This document shows, piece after piece, positions 29,095 through 40,300 of a DNA stretch of 64,000 bases; within the stretch, counting starts at the first letter, position 1; each line of letters opens with the position of its first letter. The stretch is taken from assembly GCF_000002985.6 (NCBI RefSeq), contig NC_003280.10, forward strand, positions 13,636,501 through 13,700,500. Direction: 5' to 3'. The notes beneath the pieces are model-generated. The model was given only the letters and a program-made list of their open reading frames with translations, did no database searches and had not been told where the DNA came from. Source of the stretch: Caenorhabditis elegans. Taxonomy: Eukaryota; Nematoda; Chromadorea; Rhabditida; Rhabditidae. The translations under genes were made by a program, and so were the position numbers.

Positions 29095-29860
29095 TTGCGT
29101 TTTCGAGGGGTACTGTAGTTTGTAGTTTGGCGTGGAGGGTACTGTAGTTTTTTGGGTTACGGTAGTTGTGAATTTTTGCAGTTGGAGTACTGTAGCTGAG
29201 ACACTGTAGTTTCCATAAAATAATGTAGACGTTCAAAATTCGGGTTCTGAGAGTTACTGTAGAAATTGGGTTACGGTAGCGGGTACTGTAGGGTTTTGTT
29301 ATTGTGACCTTAAGGTACTGTGTAGTTTTGTTACAGTAACACCAGGGTACTGTAGAGTTTTGTTACAGTAACACCGACACTAAGGTACTGTAGATTTAGG
29401 CAAAAGTAGGACTGCGGTACTGTATAATCTGGTTACGGTACCGGTGGGATACTGCATGTAGGATCTTGTTTCTGTAACCATTGGGTACCGTATAGTTTTG
29501 CTACAGTAACCCTAGGGTACTGTAGAGCTTTGTTACAGTAACCTCAGGATACTGTAGAGTTTTGTTACAGTAACCCTAGGGTACTGTAAAGGTTTTTACT
29601 GTTACCCTAGTGTACTGTATAGTTTTGTTACAGTAACTCTAAGATACTGTAGTCTTTTGGGTACAGTAACCCTATGGTACTGTAGAGTTTTGTTACTGTA
29701 ATCCTAGGGTACTGTAGAGTCTTATGGTTACAGTAACCCTATGGTACTGTAGAGTCTTATGGGTACAGTAACCCTAGGCTACTGTAGTGTGCTTACTGTA
29801 AGGTACAGTAATTGCGGCCTCTGGATTACTGTAGTTTTGGAGTACTGTAGTTTTAATTCT
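29095..29860. repeat. TACTGTAGAGTTTTGTTACAGTAACC minisatellite, block 2
   Basis: About 20 units of roughly 35-40 bp, each GGTACTGTAG then about 10 bases then TTACAGTAACCCTA. Each unit is itself a dyad (TACTGTA..TTACAGTA). It is most regular at 29330-29780. An 11-base C run follows at 29887-29897. Confidence 0.9.
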
Positions 29861-30149
29861 CACCGTGATCTACACCGCCAACACAACCCCCCCCCCCAAG
29901 AGAAAAATTGTGTAATTTTGCGTAAATAATAAAAGTATCTTCATTGATGCCTTATTGAAACTTAGAAATATCTCGAAGTTGTTACTCTATACTTTGTCCA
30001 AAAAAAAAAGATGACGCGATGTTGTTGTTGTTGGTCAAATTTGGTAAAACAGAGGAGGGGGAAACTTTAATTCTTGTTTGATTAAGGGGTACCTTGACCA
30101 GTGAGACATTACTTCATACATTTGAAAATGCGTACTGCGCAACATATTT

Positions 30150-30560
30150 GACGCGCAAAAAATCTAAAACTACAGTAACCTTTAGAATGACTATTGTAGC
30201 TCTTGTGTCGATTTACGGGGACTCACGTGGAGTCGAAGAATGTCTTATTTCGTTTTGATCTTCAACAAATGCGGGAGTTGAGACGCCGACATCTCAACTG
30301 ATTTTGCATGGTTAAGAGCGTGCTGTCGTCACAATTTTTCTGGGAAAAAAATATTCCGCATTTTATGTAGATCAAACTGTAATGAGACAGCCTGACACCA
30401 CGTAAGCCCCCGTATATCGACACCAGCGCTACAGTAGTTTTCGCTGCGAGATATTTTGACATTATCAGGTAGTACAACCGGCGAAATCTCTGTAAAATTC
30501 CTATTGACCAGCCTGCAGGCCGTACACAATAGCGAACGGGAACTGTTTCAGACAGTTTTA
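30150..30560. mobile_element. Palindromic MITE copy 3 nested in a CGCTACAGTAG palindrome
   Basis: The MITE occupies about 30224-30403. Its flanks are inverse copies of each other (TTGTGTCGATTTACGGGG on the left, CCCGTATATCGACACCAGCG on the right), so it landed in the middle of an older palindrome. Confidence 0.75.
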
Positions 30561-30839
30561 GAAACAAAAAACCCACCGAACAAAAAACTAATTAATTAAC
30601 ATTTTTCTCCCACGGCAGAGAAGAAGAAAAAGCATTGTCAAAAAAAAAAAAGAGAATAGGCCTACCGTACTACACTTCTTGCAGTTTTCCATTTCCCAGG
30701 GACACAAACCAGTCGCATTGTATTTTTTTTTGCGTGTCTGGGTCTCTCTATTGATCACAGTGTCTTGTGGTGTCTGTTTCTCTGCGTCTCTCTCTATAGT
30801 GTCTGCCTCTAGAGGTTAGTCTCATGTGGCCGCGAAAAT

Positions 30840-31480
30840 CGTAAACTCGGCCACGACAGCCACAAAACTACAGTAGGAAGTGCCGGCGATGAACTTTTAG
30901 GAACATTTTAATTTTTTTTCAAAATTTTTTTTAAGTTCTACTTTTTCTGGGCCATAACGCTATTATTACTACTGAGACGCAAAATTCACCGATTTTAGCG
31001 AAAACATACGAAATCCCGGTCTCGAAACGACAATTGTTTTTAATGCGAAAAGGTGTGCGCCTTTAAAGAGTACTGTAGCTTTAAACTTTCGTACTTTTGT
31101 ACAAGATAAATTAAACTACCTTTAAATGCGCGCACAACTTTTTTCCCCACCAAGAAAATCGAGTCGAGACCAGTTTTTTAATTAAAACTGGAGAATTGGC
31201 CTAATTTTAGCCCTGATTTCATGAGCCATGTTACGGAAACGCAAAATTCTGAGAATGCGTATTTTGCAACATATTTGACGCGCAAACAAACGAAAACTAC
31301 AGTAACTCGTGAAATGACTACTGTAGCGCTTGTGTAGATTTACGGGGAAACGCGAGCCCGTAAACCGACACAAACGCTACAGTAGTCATTTAAAAAAGTT
31401 ACTGTAGTTTTCGCTTGTTTGCGCGTCAAATATGCTGTACAATACGCATTCTCAAGAATTGTGTGCACCACCATAATGTG
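30840..31480. repeat. Palindromic repeats with GCGCCTTTAAAGAGTACTGTAG motif
   Basis: AAAAGGTGTGCGCCTTTAAA, a CGAGACC-type motif and TACTGTAGC, then an inverted unit at 31245-31450 centred near 31345 (ATGCGTATTTTGCAACATAT in both arms). It is the same family as 59007-60860. Confidence 0.7.
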
Positions 31481-31738
31481 CTCAAAGTGACCTCAAAAAA
31501 CCGTATTTCAAAAAAAAGTCCATAAAAATTCTGAAAAAAAAATGCGGTAGCCGGTCTCGACACGATTTTCTTAATGGGATGAAAAGCTGGTGCGCCTTAA
31601 AGGGTACTGTAGTTATAGTTTTTTTTGATAAAAATGTGTATTTTTCTTGTGAAAAACTTAAATATACCAGAAAAACACACGATTTCATGAGAAAAAACTA
31701 TGATAAATCGATGAAAGAAATTACAGTACTCTTCAAAG

Positions 31739-32341
31739 GCGCATACCTTTTTCCCCTTAACAAAACAATTGTCGTGGTGAGACCGGGCGGGGACCGTAAT
31801 TTTGCGCTAATACCGAGAATTTCTGGCAAATCGGGATTTTGCCGGAATTTAAATTTCGGTAAATCGGCATTTTGCCGGAATGGAAAATTTCCGGCAAAAC
31901 GGCAATTGAAATTTTCCGGCAAATCGACAAATTGCCGGAATTGAAAATTTGAAAATTTCCGGCAAATCGTCAAATTGCCGGAATTTAAAATTTCCGGCAA
32001 ATGGGCAATTGTAAACTTCCGGCAAATCGGCAATTTTGAAAATTTCCGGCAAATCGGCAATTTTAAAAATTTCCGGCAAATCGGCATTTTTGAAAATTTC
32101 CGGCAAATCGGCAAATTGCAAAATTTCCGGCAAATCGGCAAATTGCAAAATTTCCGGCAAATCGGCAAATTGCAAAATTTCCGGCAAATCGGCAAATTGC
32201 AAAATTTCCGGCAAATCGGCAAATTGCAAAATTTCCGGCAAATCGACAATTTGCCGAATTGGCGCATACCTTTTTTCCCTTAACAAAACAATTGTCGTGG
32301 TGAGACCGGGGACCGTAATTTTGCGCTAATACCGAGAAATT
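31739..32341. repeat. 27-bp minisatellite bracketed by 80-bp direct repeats
   Basis: Array of CCGGCAAATCGGCAAATTGC-type 27-bp units at 31818-32256; five neighbouring units (about 32100-32240) are practically identical. It is bracketed by GGCGCATACCTTTTT..AACAAAACAATTGTCGTGG..ACCGTAATTTTGCGC at 31739-31820 and again at 32261-32341. Confidence 0.9.
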
Positions 32342-32575
32342 TCGCTTCTGGGTAATAATAATAGAGTAATAACCAAAAGTTGTTTCGTTAACAATCTCGT
32401 TTGCTCACTGTGTGCTCTGTCCTCAATTTCCAGAGTTCACAAAGTACCCTTCTTCTCTCACCCCGCCCCCAGCAGCCTGGCACCATGCCAACCTGGTCTC
32501 TGTGTGTGTGTCGGCGGCGGCGGCAGCAGTGTGGGAAGTAGGCGGGCCGCTGGGCCCGCCTCCCTTCGCCGCGCC

Positions 32576-32582
32576 TATAAAA
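32576..32582 (+). promoter_or_regulatory. TATA box (TATAAAA)
   Basis: TATAAAA inside a locally GC-rich stretch (32505-32600) that also has the dyad GGCGGGCC..GGCCCGCC at 32541-32560. It lies about 95 bp before the ATG of a two-exon small ORF. Confidence 0.55.
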
Positions 32583-32675
32583 GCCTGACGACGTCGCGAC
32601 GTTGTCTTGCCTCTCTTGTGATAAGAACTCTCTTTCTACTACAACTAGTACCACTACTAAGGATCCAAAAAAATA

Positions 32676-32956
32676 ATGATCAGCATCATCCATCCATCCC
32701 GCGACACCTTGGAGTTCGTCTCCTACCGCCGGTTCAAACGCTTCGAGCCATGCACCAGAGAACGGTTTAATACGAAATGGTAAGTATTGACTTCGTGGAA
32801 ATTTAAAAATAAGAAAAAATGTCGAAAAAAAATTTTTTTTTAGGGTCAAACTTTTTTTTTAGGGTCAAAATTTTTTTTAGGGTCAAAAAAAAACTTTTTT
32901 TCAAAATTTTTTTTTTCAGCGAATCCTCTACAACTCAAGCTTCTTCTTCCCAATAA
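32676..32956 (+). CDS. Possible small gene, two exons, 46 residues
   Basis: Exon 1, 32676-32779, starts ATGATCAGCATCATCC and ends at a consensus GTAAGTATTG donor. Exon 2 starts at 32920 after a long T-tract and TTTCAG, and ends TAA at 32954-32956. The protein begins MISIIHPSRDTLEFVSYRRF and ends in a Ser/Thr/Gln-rich tail. It is basic, with no signal peptide or known domain. A TATA box lies upstream, and AATAAA at 33169-33174 gives a plausible transcript of about 570 nt. It runs towards the polymerase gene (convergent). The splice and promoter signals are good; the short ORF may instead belong to a non-coding RNA. Confidence 0.45.
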
Positions 32957-33309
32957 GCTTCTCAAAGTGATCTCTTCGTCGATTCTCAGCTTCATCTTGC
33001 CACCACCACCACCACCATCATTACAGCTTTAATTCAACACCATCTTTCACTTTTCGTCTCTCTCTCTCTCTTTCTCTCGACCCTCTCACTCCACTGTGAT
33101 CCCTATTTCTTGCCAAATTTTCAGCTACTGCAGCTTTAAAAAAGAGCATTTTTAAACAAATGTATAATAATAAATGATATGAATTCTTGAATGTGTTCTT
33201 ATTATACAAAAAAGAGCCTGAAAAAGGAGGGATGGCGTTGAATTAATTAAAGTTGTGTCTACTAGATATGAAGCTTAAGTTATTATAGTTTTATATTTGG
33301 AAACCGATT

Positions 33310-34105
33310 CTTGCCCGGCAAATCGGCAATTGAAATTTCCGGCATATTAGCAATTTGCCGGAATTGAAATTTCCGGCAAATCGACATTTTGCCGTAATTG
33401 AAATTTCCGGCAAATCGGAAATTTGTCGGAATTGAAAATTTCTGCCAAAACGGCAATTGAAATTTTCCGGCAAATCGACAAATTGCCGGAATTGAAAGTT
33501 TCCGGCAAATGGTAAATTGCCGGAATTGAAAATTTCCGGCAAATCGGCAAATTGATTGAAAATTTCCGGCAAATGGGCAATTGTAAACTTCCGGCAAATC
33601 GGCAATTTTGAAATTTTCCGGCAAATCGACAAATTGCCGGAATTGAAAGTTTCCGGTAAATGGTAAATTGCCGGAATTGAAAGTTTCCGGTAAATGGTAA
33701 ATTGCCGGAATTGAAAATTTCCGGCAAATCGGCAAATTGATTGAAAATTTCCGGCAAATGGGCAATTGTAAACTTCCGGCAAATCGGCAATTTTGAAAAT
33801 TTCCGGCAAATCGGCAATTTTAAAAATTTCCGGGAAATCGGCAATTTTAAAAATTTCCGGGAAATCGGCAATTTTGAAAATTTCCGGCAAATCGGCAATT
33901 TTGAAAATTTCAGGCAAATCGGCAATTTTGAAAATTTCCGGCAAATCGGCAATTTTGAAAATTTCCGGCAAATCGGCAATTTTGAAAATTTCCGGCAAAT
34001 CGGCAATTTTAAAAATTTCCGGCAAATCGACAATTTTGAAAATTTCCGGCAAATCGGCAATTTTAAAAATTTCCGGCAAATCGACAATTTGCCGAATTTT
34101 TTGTC
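33310..34105. repeat. 27-bp CCGGCAAATCGGCAATTTTGAAAA minisatellite
   Basis: Degenerate units at 33310-33740, then about 12 near-perfect 27-bp units at 33780-34090. A sub-block (about 33455-33600) is repeated at 33615-33780. Because 27 is a multiple of 3, every frame is open and looks like a repeat protein; this is an artefact. It lies between the small gene and the 3' end of the polymerase gene. Confidence 0.92.
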
Positions 34106-34306
34106 GTGCTAGATGAAACTTATAGTTAAGTTATTATATTCAGAGTTTATTCGGGGGACTTTTTCGTAACAAAAAAAAATTTAAATCAACAACAACTAAA
34201 CAATTAAAGAAAAAAAAAACAAAACATTTTCGGTGAACAATAATGACAAAAAAAAAGAACGAAAAACAATTGAAAACTCAACAACAAAATCGTCTAAAAA
34301 AAATGA

Positions 34307-37300
34307 TTAAAACTTCTGCTTGGCGTTCCGCTTTCGAGCCCTCGCCGCCTCGTGCTCCTCCCGTTCGGATTGCATTTTCGTGTCGAGCAGCAAGTCGAAC
34401 GATCCGGTACCGCCACGCGGAAGGGCTCCCATTACGAGACGAGCCGACGGAGAGTTCACATTGTCTTCTTCGCCTGAAAATATCGAATTTTTAGAACTTT
34501 TTGTGAGCAGCATGTTTCTAGTCATTTGTGCTATCAATTTTTTCAAGGCTTATTATCAAATTTTTCTTTTTTTTTTGGGTACAATCGGCGCGAGGTTTGC
34601 CGGGGGTGCTCCGCACGCTGATAAGCATTTCGTTGTGTACAGAGTACGACGTCATATGTGAACGCCAAGCTAGTAAAAACTCAAAATTTAGGGGCGAATT
34701 AGGCAAATCAACAAATTGCCGTTTTGCCGGAAATTTTCAATTCCGACAAATCGGCAAATATGCAAAACCAACCACAATTTGCCGCCGAAAATCGTGGGCA
34801 ATTGGCGTTTTGCCGGTAAAAATTGGAAATTTGCCGAAAATGTTCGGCGCTTTTCCGGCAAATTCGGCAAATCGACAAATTGCCGGAAATTATCAACTCC
34901 GGCAATTTTCCTATTTACCGTTTATGCCGGATATGAAAAACCACAATTTGCCAAAATCTTTGGCAATTGTCGTTTTTCCGGCAAATTGCAGAAAATGTTC
35001 AATTCCGGCAAATTGCCGGTTTGCCGGAAATTTTCATTTTCGGCCAATTACCAATTTACGGTTTGCCGGATATGAAAAACCACAATTTGCCGAAAGTATT
35101 TGGCAATTGCTGTTTTTCCGGCAAATTTGCAATTGACCGGTTTGCCTGTTTGCCGGAAAAAATCGCTTGCCGCCCAAAAAAAAAAAACTATAGATTCAAT
35201 GCTCGAAATTGCTTCACGATGAGCGGAAAAACAAAATCGAGTTTCGAGCAATTTTCGCCCGAATCTCAGCTCCTAGCTCAGTTTCCAGCGAAATTTTCTA
35301 AAAACATCGAGCTTCAGGCAAATTTTTTCGTGAAAATAATCGACAAATATTCAATTTTCGCGAAATTGCTGTACAATCTGCGAAAAAATGCCAGATTCTC
35401 TGCTAGAAGCTCGAAATTCGGTGGGAAATTTCTACTTCCGTGTAGAAATTCCAGCTTAAAACGGCTTTTCCTCCGTAATTCCAGAGCTTCTTAGAAAAAA
35501 AACATCATTTTTAAAGAAATCTTCCTTTTTTTAATGTTAATTCCTTATAACTTTCTCATAACTGGTAAACACCACCTTTAGAGATTCTCAAATTAGTCAC
35601 CGTTGGCCAGTGAGTCATAAGAATCAAGTTTTGGGATTTTTAGGTTAGAAATTCAAAATTTCGTCCAAAATCTCTATACATGAGTACTTCACCAAGCCTC
35701 TTATCAAGTCATTTTCTGGTGGGAACACAGATCACACATCTTATGATATGATGACTCTAAGTAGTGAGTGCAGAAAGAGAATTCCACGTGAATTCAGGTG
35801 ATATTTATATACATGCAGGCATTTGCCGTTTGGCAATTTTTTGTCGACAGATTCGGCAAGTCGACATTTTGCCGGTTTGCCAGAATCTTTCAATTCCGGC
35901 AATTTGCCGGTTTGCCAGAATATTCCAATTCCGGCAATTTGCCGGTTTGTCGGGAAACCCCTGTATACATATATTTTTCCGGTTTATTCCGGTTTTGGTG
36001 GAAGGTGGAAAGTAGTACTGCTGAATTTTTGAATTCTCAACCTTTAAAAGTACTACTGATGGACCGTATGGTGTAGTAGACAGGCCAAAAAAACAACAAA
36101 AACAAGCAAACTCTTACTGTCACCAACCATCATCATCAACCATCAACATCGATGATAGATTATGTGGGGGGGGCCCACCGACGTTTAAGCAGGCCACCAC
36201 TGCCAGCAAAAAACAGTTCGCTTCACTGTAACTGCGGCGCTCATTTCGAATATGTTCTACAGCAGTGCATTAGTTTTTCCACGAGTTTAAAGGGAGGCGC
36301 ACTTATGCGGAATGGTCTTGCGGCGCGTTTAGTCATCATTGTTTCGCAGTTTCTGTGTAAAATGTCACATGTAGATCACAAAATATTCATCTCATATTTT
36401 GTCATTCTGTTGTGCTTTTTCACAAATTAATTGTGATCTACGCGTGATCTACGCGAATTTTGAACAGAAACTGCTAAAAATGATGACTATTATGCGCGGA
36501 AAGACCATTCCGCATAAATTCGCCTCCCTTTAAAGTCAGACGATTTTGAACGTATCGGCCCGAAATGAGCTCAAATGAACGAATTTTGAAATGAAACTTC
36601 TCAAAAAAAATTTCAAATTATTTTTTATGGTGGGGTTCAAAATTTCGAAAAAAAACTACACTGATTTTAGCTAAAATCTCGAATTTTGCCCGAAATTAAC
36701 TTTTTTGGAATCATCCTACTTTATTGCATATTTTGGTAGTTTATCTCATTCAATTTCGTTTATTAAAGTACATTCAAAACCGATAGGTAACCAATTTCGA
36801 TGGCTTTAAATATACTTTAATAATCGAAATTAAATGAGATAAACTACCACAATATGCAGTAAAGTAGGATAATTCCGAAAAAAAAGTTAATTTCGGACAA
36901 ATGGGCAAAATTCGAGATTTTGGCCAAAATCGATGTGGTTTTTTCGAAATTTTGAACCAGAACATAAAAGTTTTGAAAATTTTTTTTCGAGCACTTTTGT
37001 TACGAAATTCGTTCACATTCTGAGCCTATACGTTCAAAATCGTCCGAGATGTCGTTAGTCCTCCTTTAATCTCGTCTTGTTTTGGTCGTCAGTCTACCAA
37101 TTCCTGGATTTCCTGGAATTTCGACAGAGCGAGCTGAAAAACAAGAAGCAAGTCACCTAATGAGGAGGTGGAATGGGCAAAAAAGGAGCTTGAGCCTCGG
37201 CTTCAAGTGTGGTGGCTAGGCTTCACTTCACGTGAAAACAAGTTCAGAATCAACACACACGTGGTCGGGACTCGTCACTTTCTCATGATTGACTGTTGGT

Positions 37301-40300
37301 CAAGATCACGGTTAGAGAGAAAAATGAGAGAGAGAGAAATTCCTTCCTCAACATTCACCTTCTTACTTCGACAAACAAAAACTAATAATAACCAACTATC
37401 GTCTACCGTCTAAAGTATCAAATTTTGTGATAACAAATACTCGAATAAATCACACACAACTACTGTAGTATACTCGTGTGAAAATGAGTTTGATAAACCA
37501 AGACGCCACTGTACTTCGGCCCTTGTGCTGGTGGTGGTGATGACTAACTTCCGAGCTACGTCACTGGCACGTGGAAAGCCACCGAGAGCCATGTGTAAAG
37601 AGAATGGCTTCTGCTCAGCTTGCTCAAGGAGCATGCATTGTGTGCCGGCTCCAGCCGGCTACTACAACTTCCTTATTTTCGTGTCGCCGTTTTCCATTTG
37701 CAAAAAAAAAGGAAGCAGTCGCAGTGACTTTTGCAAAGTGTACTGGTGTTCTTCAATGATCTTCACGCGTCATACACATGCTAGACGGGGGCCTATAGAA
37801 AAAGGCCTTCTCATGTCTCTGAGGAATGATTTTGTCTGCGAGAGATATGTAGGATGTGATAAACTATCGTTTTGAAATTTGACAAGAGATTTATCCATTT
37901 GCGGCCGGCTAATAAGTCTCGGTGCAGACAATAGGAAACTAAACTAAACTAAAGAAAGTGCGAGATTTTCATGAAGAAATCTATTGAAAACTAGGTTTCA
38001 AAGTCTTCAGAAAATTTCAGAAACGCCGAATTTTTCCTTGAGCAACTCGGCAAAATATCGAGTTTTCTGGACTTCTTTGTAGAATTGCAGAGAGAAGAAA
38101 GGTGTGTTTGCCTTAAATCAGTGTTTTATCAAGACATTTGCCCGATTAAGCCTAACGGCTCAGCAGTGTTCAAGCCTAGACAATTACTCAGCATTATAGT
38201 TCAATATCGAATTAGAACGATTTTTGCATCTTTACAGGAAAAAAGTAAAAAGCACGCGATTTTCTTGCCCTTTGCTCTTTCCGAAAGGGCTTACAGATGG
38301 AAAATGTCCTTTCTGTCGTGTATTACGACGAAAGCAGGCTTTCAAGAACCCGAAAATTCCAGCCAAAATTGAGAACTTTCCCATTACGGTTTGATCTACA
38401 AAAAAGTGTTACGTCAGTACGTTCTTAGCAATGCAAAATCAGTTGAAAAGTCTGCGTCTACGTCTAAATTCCCCCGCGATTCTCGTAGATCTACGTAGAT
38501 CAAACTAAAATGGGACACTCTGACACCACGTGTGGCACAACTTCGGACAATTCTTCGAATTTTGCACTTTTTCTGGAAAAAAAAGGCCTGTCAGGTCGAA
38601 AATTGCCATTTTTTCTTCAAATTATCAGTTAATCATGATAATTATAGAGTTTTCGAGTTGAAAACTGGCCAAGTTTCAATTCGAAGGTGCCACTGATCTT
38701 GGGAGCACACTTCCAGCCTCAAATAATCGTCTCAGCAGTGGAAATTCCAAGGAAAATTTCCGTTTTCTTCACCGAAATCTGACCACACCATCCTCTCTAG
38801 TTTTCAGAAACGAAAACTGAACTTTGAAGGCGTCCGAAAAGTGGAGAAAAGAGAGATGAACTGAACTTTGCTCAAACGTAAAAACAACGCTATAAATCAT
38901 CGAATCGCACTTCTCCTCTCGGGTGTAGAACATTCGATTTCCCGTGATTTCAGCAGTAGAGGAACTCACGACTTCCTCACAAAAAATCTCATGATTCTGA
39001 TCCTTGATGCAAATATAAATATATATATACATCTTTATCAGGAGGAGGAAGAAAAATAGAAAAATTAACAATTATTTGGGGAAAAACGACGAATTTCCTT
39101 CCTTGTCTCGATTTTCTTCAAAAACAACAACAACATAGGTACCTAGGAGAACACATTTTGATATCAATGATCTCCATATCACACTTTCAATTTTTTTTTT
39201 CAAATTCTCCCAGTAAGGTGAGGACTATCTGTACCCGAAAACTGATGGGAGAGAGAGATGAAAGATGAGTAGTGATATAATAAAATATCTGTGATAATCT
39301 CCCCACTAGCCACTTGTGTCTACGTAGTTTTTTCCGAAAGATCATTATTTTTCGGAATGTGTATGTGTGATAATAAAGTTGGAAATGGCTACTGATCTTC
39401 AAAGAGACGACGAAATTTCTCTGAATTTCGAAGGAAAATGCTTAGTTTTTGTAGAAAAACTGAAATTTCACATAATATTCTCGGAAATTTCGTTCAAAAA
39501 ACCTGAAATTTTGGCGAAAAATTTCAGATTTCACTTATTTTCCAAAAACTTTGTGAAGAAAAAAAAAACAGAGTTTTACAGAATTTTTTCTGTGGAAATA
39601 AGGCTCAAGCTTTGAGCTATTTTTTGTAAGAAAACTGGAATTAGCACGTGAATTATCCGAAAAATGATTGTTTTTATGAGAAACTTCATAATATTATTGG
39701 AAAAATCTTTAAAAACCTGAAATTTTGGCAAAAAATGGATTTTTTCGCTGGAAAAGTTCAGATTTGGCGAAAAATGGGGGTTTTGTCAATAAATTTTCAG
39801 ATTTTTACCCGTTTTCCACAAAATTTCACTAAAATCATCGAAAAATTTTTTGATTATAACTAATTTTCGCCCTTTTTCAGAATTTCTTTCAATATTTCAT
39901 TAAAATCTTTTTTATCGACTTTCTACTCGATTTTTTTCAAAATTTTGAAAAAATCTGTGAGTTTCGATAAAATTGAAAAAATTTCACTAAAACCACACAA
40001 AAAAAAATCAAAATATCCGAAAATTTAGCGAAAAATTCGATTTTTTGGCGAATTTTCGGTATCTGATAATTTCTGATCTAAAACTTGAATTTTTGAGGTT
40101 TTTTCGAAGATTTCCGGTGAATTCTTTTTTTAAATTAATTTTTTCCTGCAAAATTGACATTTCTTATCAGATAGCCCTCCGTCTACGCCGCAGAATTTCC
40201 AAAAGATCACCGCCAAATCTTCAAAGGACATACAATTTCCTGCAGCGCTACGTGCGCACAAAAATTCCCCGCAATTATTTTTGGGCGTTGTGGAGAAAAA

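Noticed and set aside
29330..29780. Regularly spaced repeats resembling a CRISPR array
   Set aside because: Units and spacers are both repetitive, the spacing is irregular and the genome is animal. It is a minisatellite.
33291..34087. Long minus-strand ORFs of about 250 residues with FKIADLPEI repeats (also plus-strand ones, and similar frames at 31698-32286, 5407-5985 and 49759-50155)
   Set aside because: They are translations of 27- or 39-bp minisatellites whose unit length is a multiple of 3. Both strands and several frames are open, with no start context or splice pattern.
36152..36430. 92-residue ORF in polymerase intron 8
   Set aside because: It runs across the left arm of a palindromic MITE; the frame is by chance.
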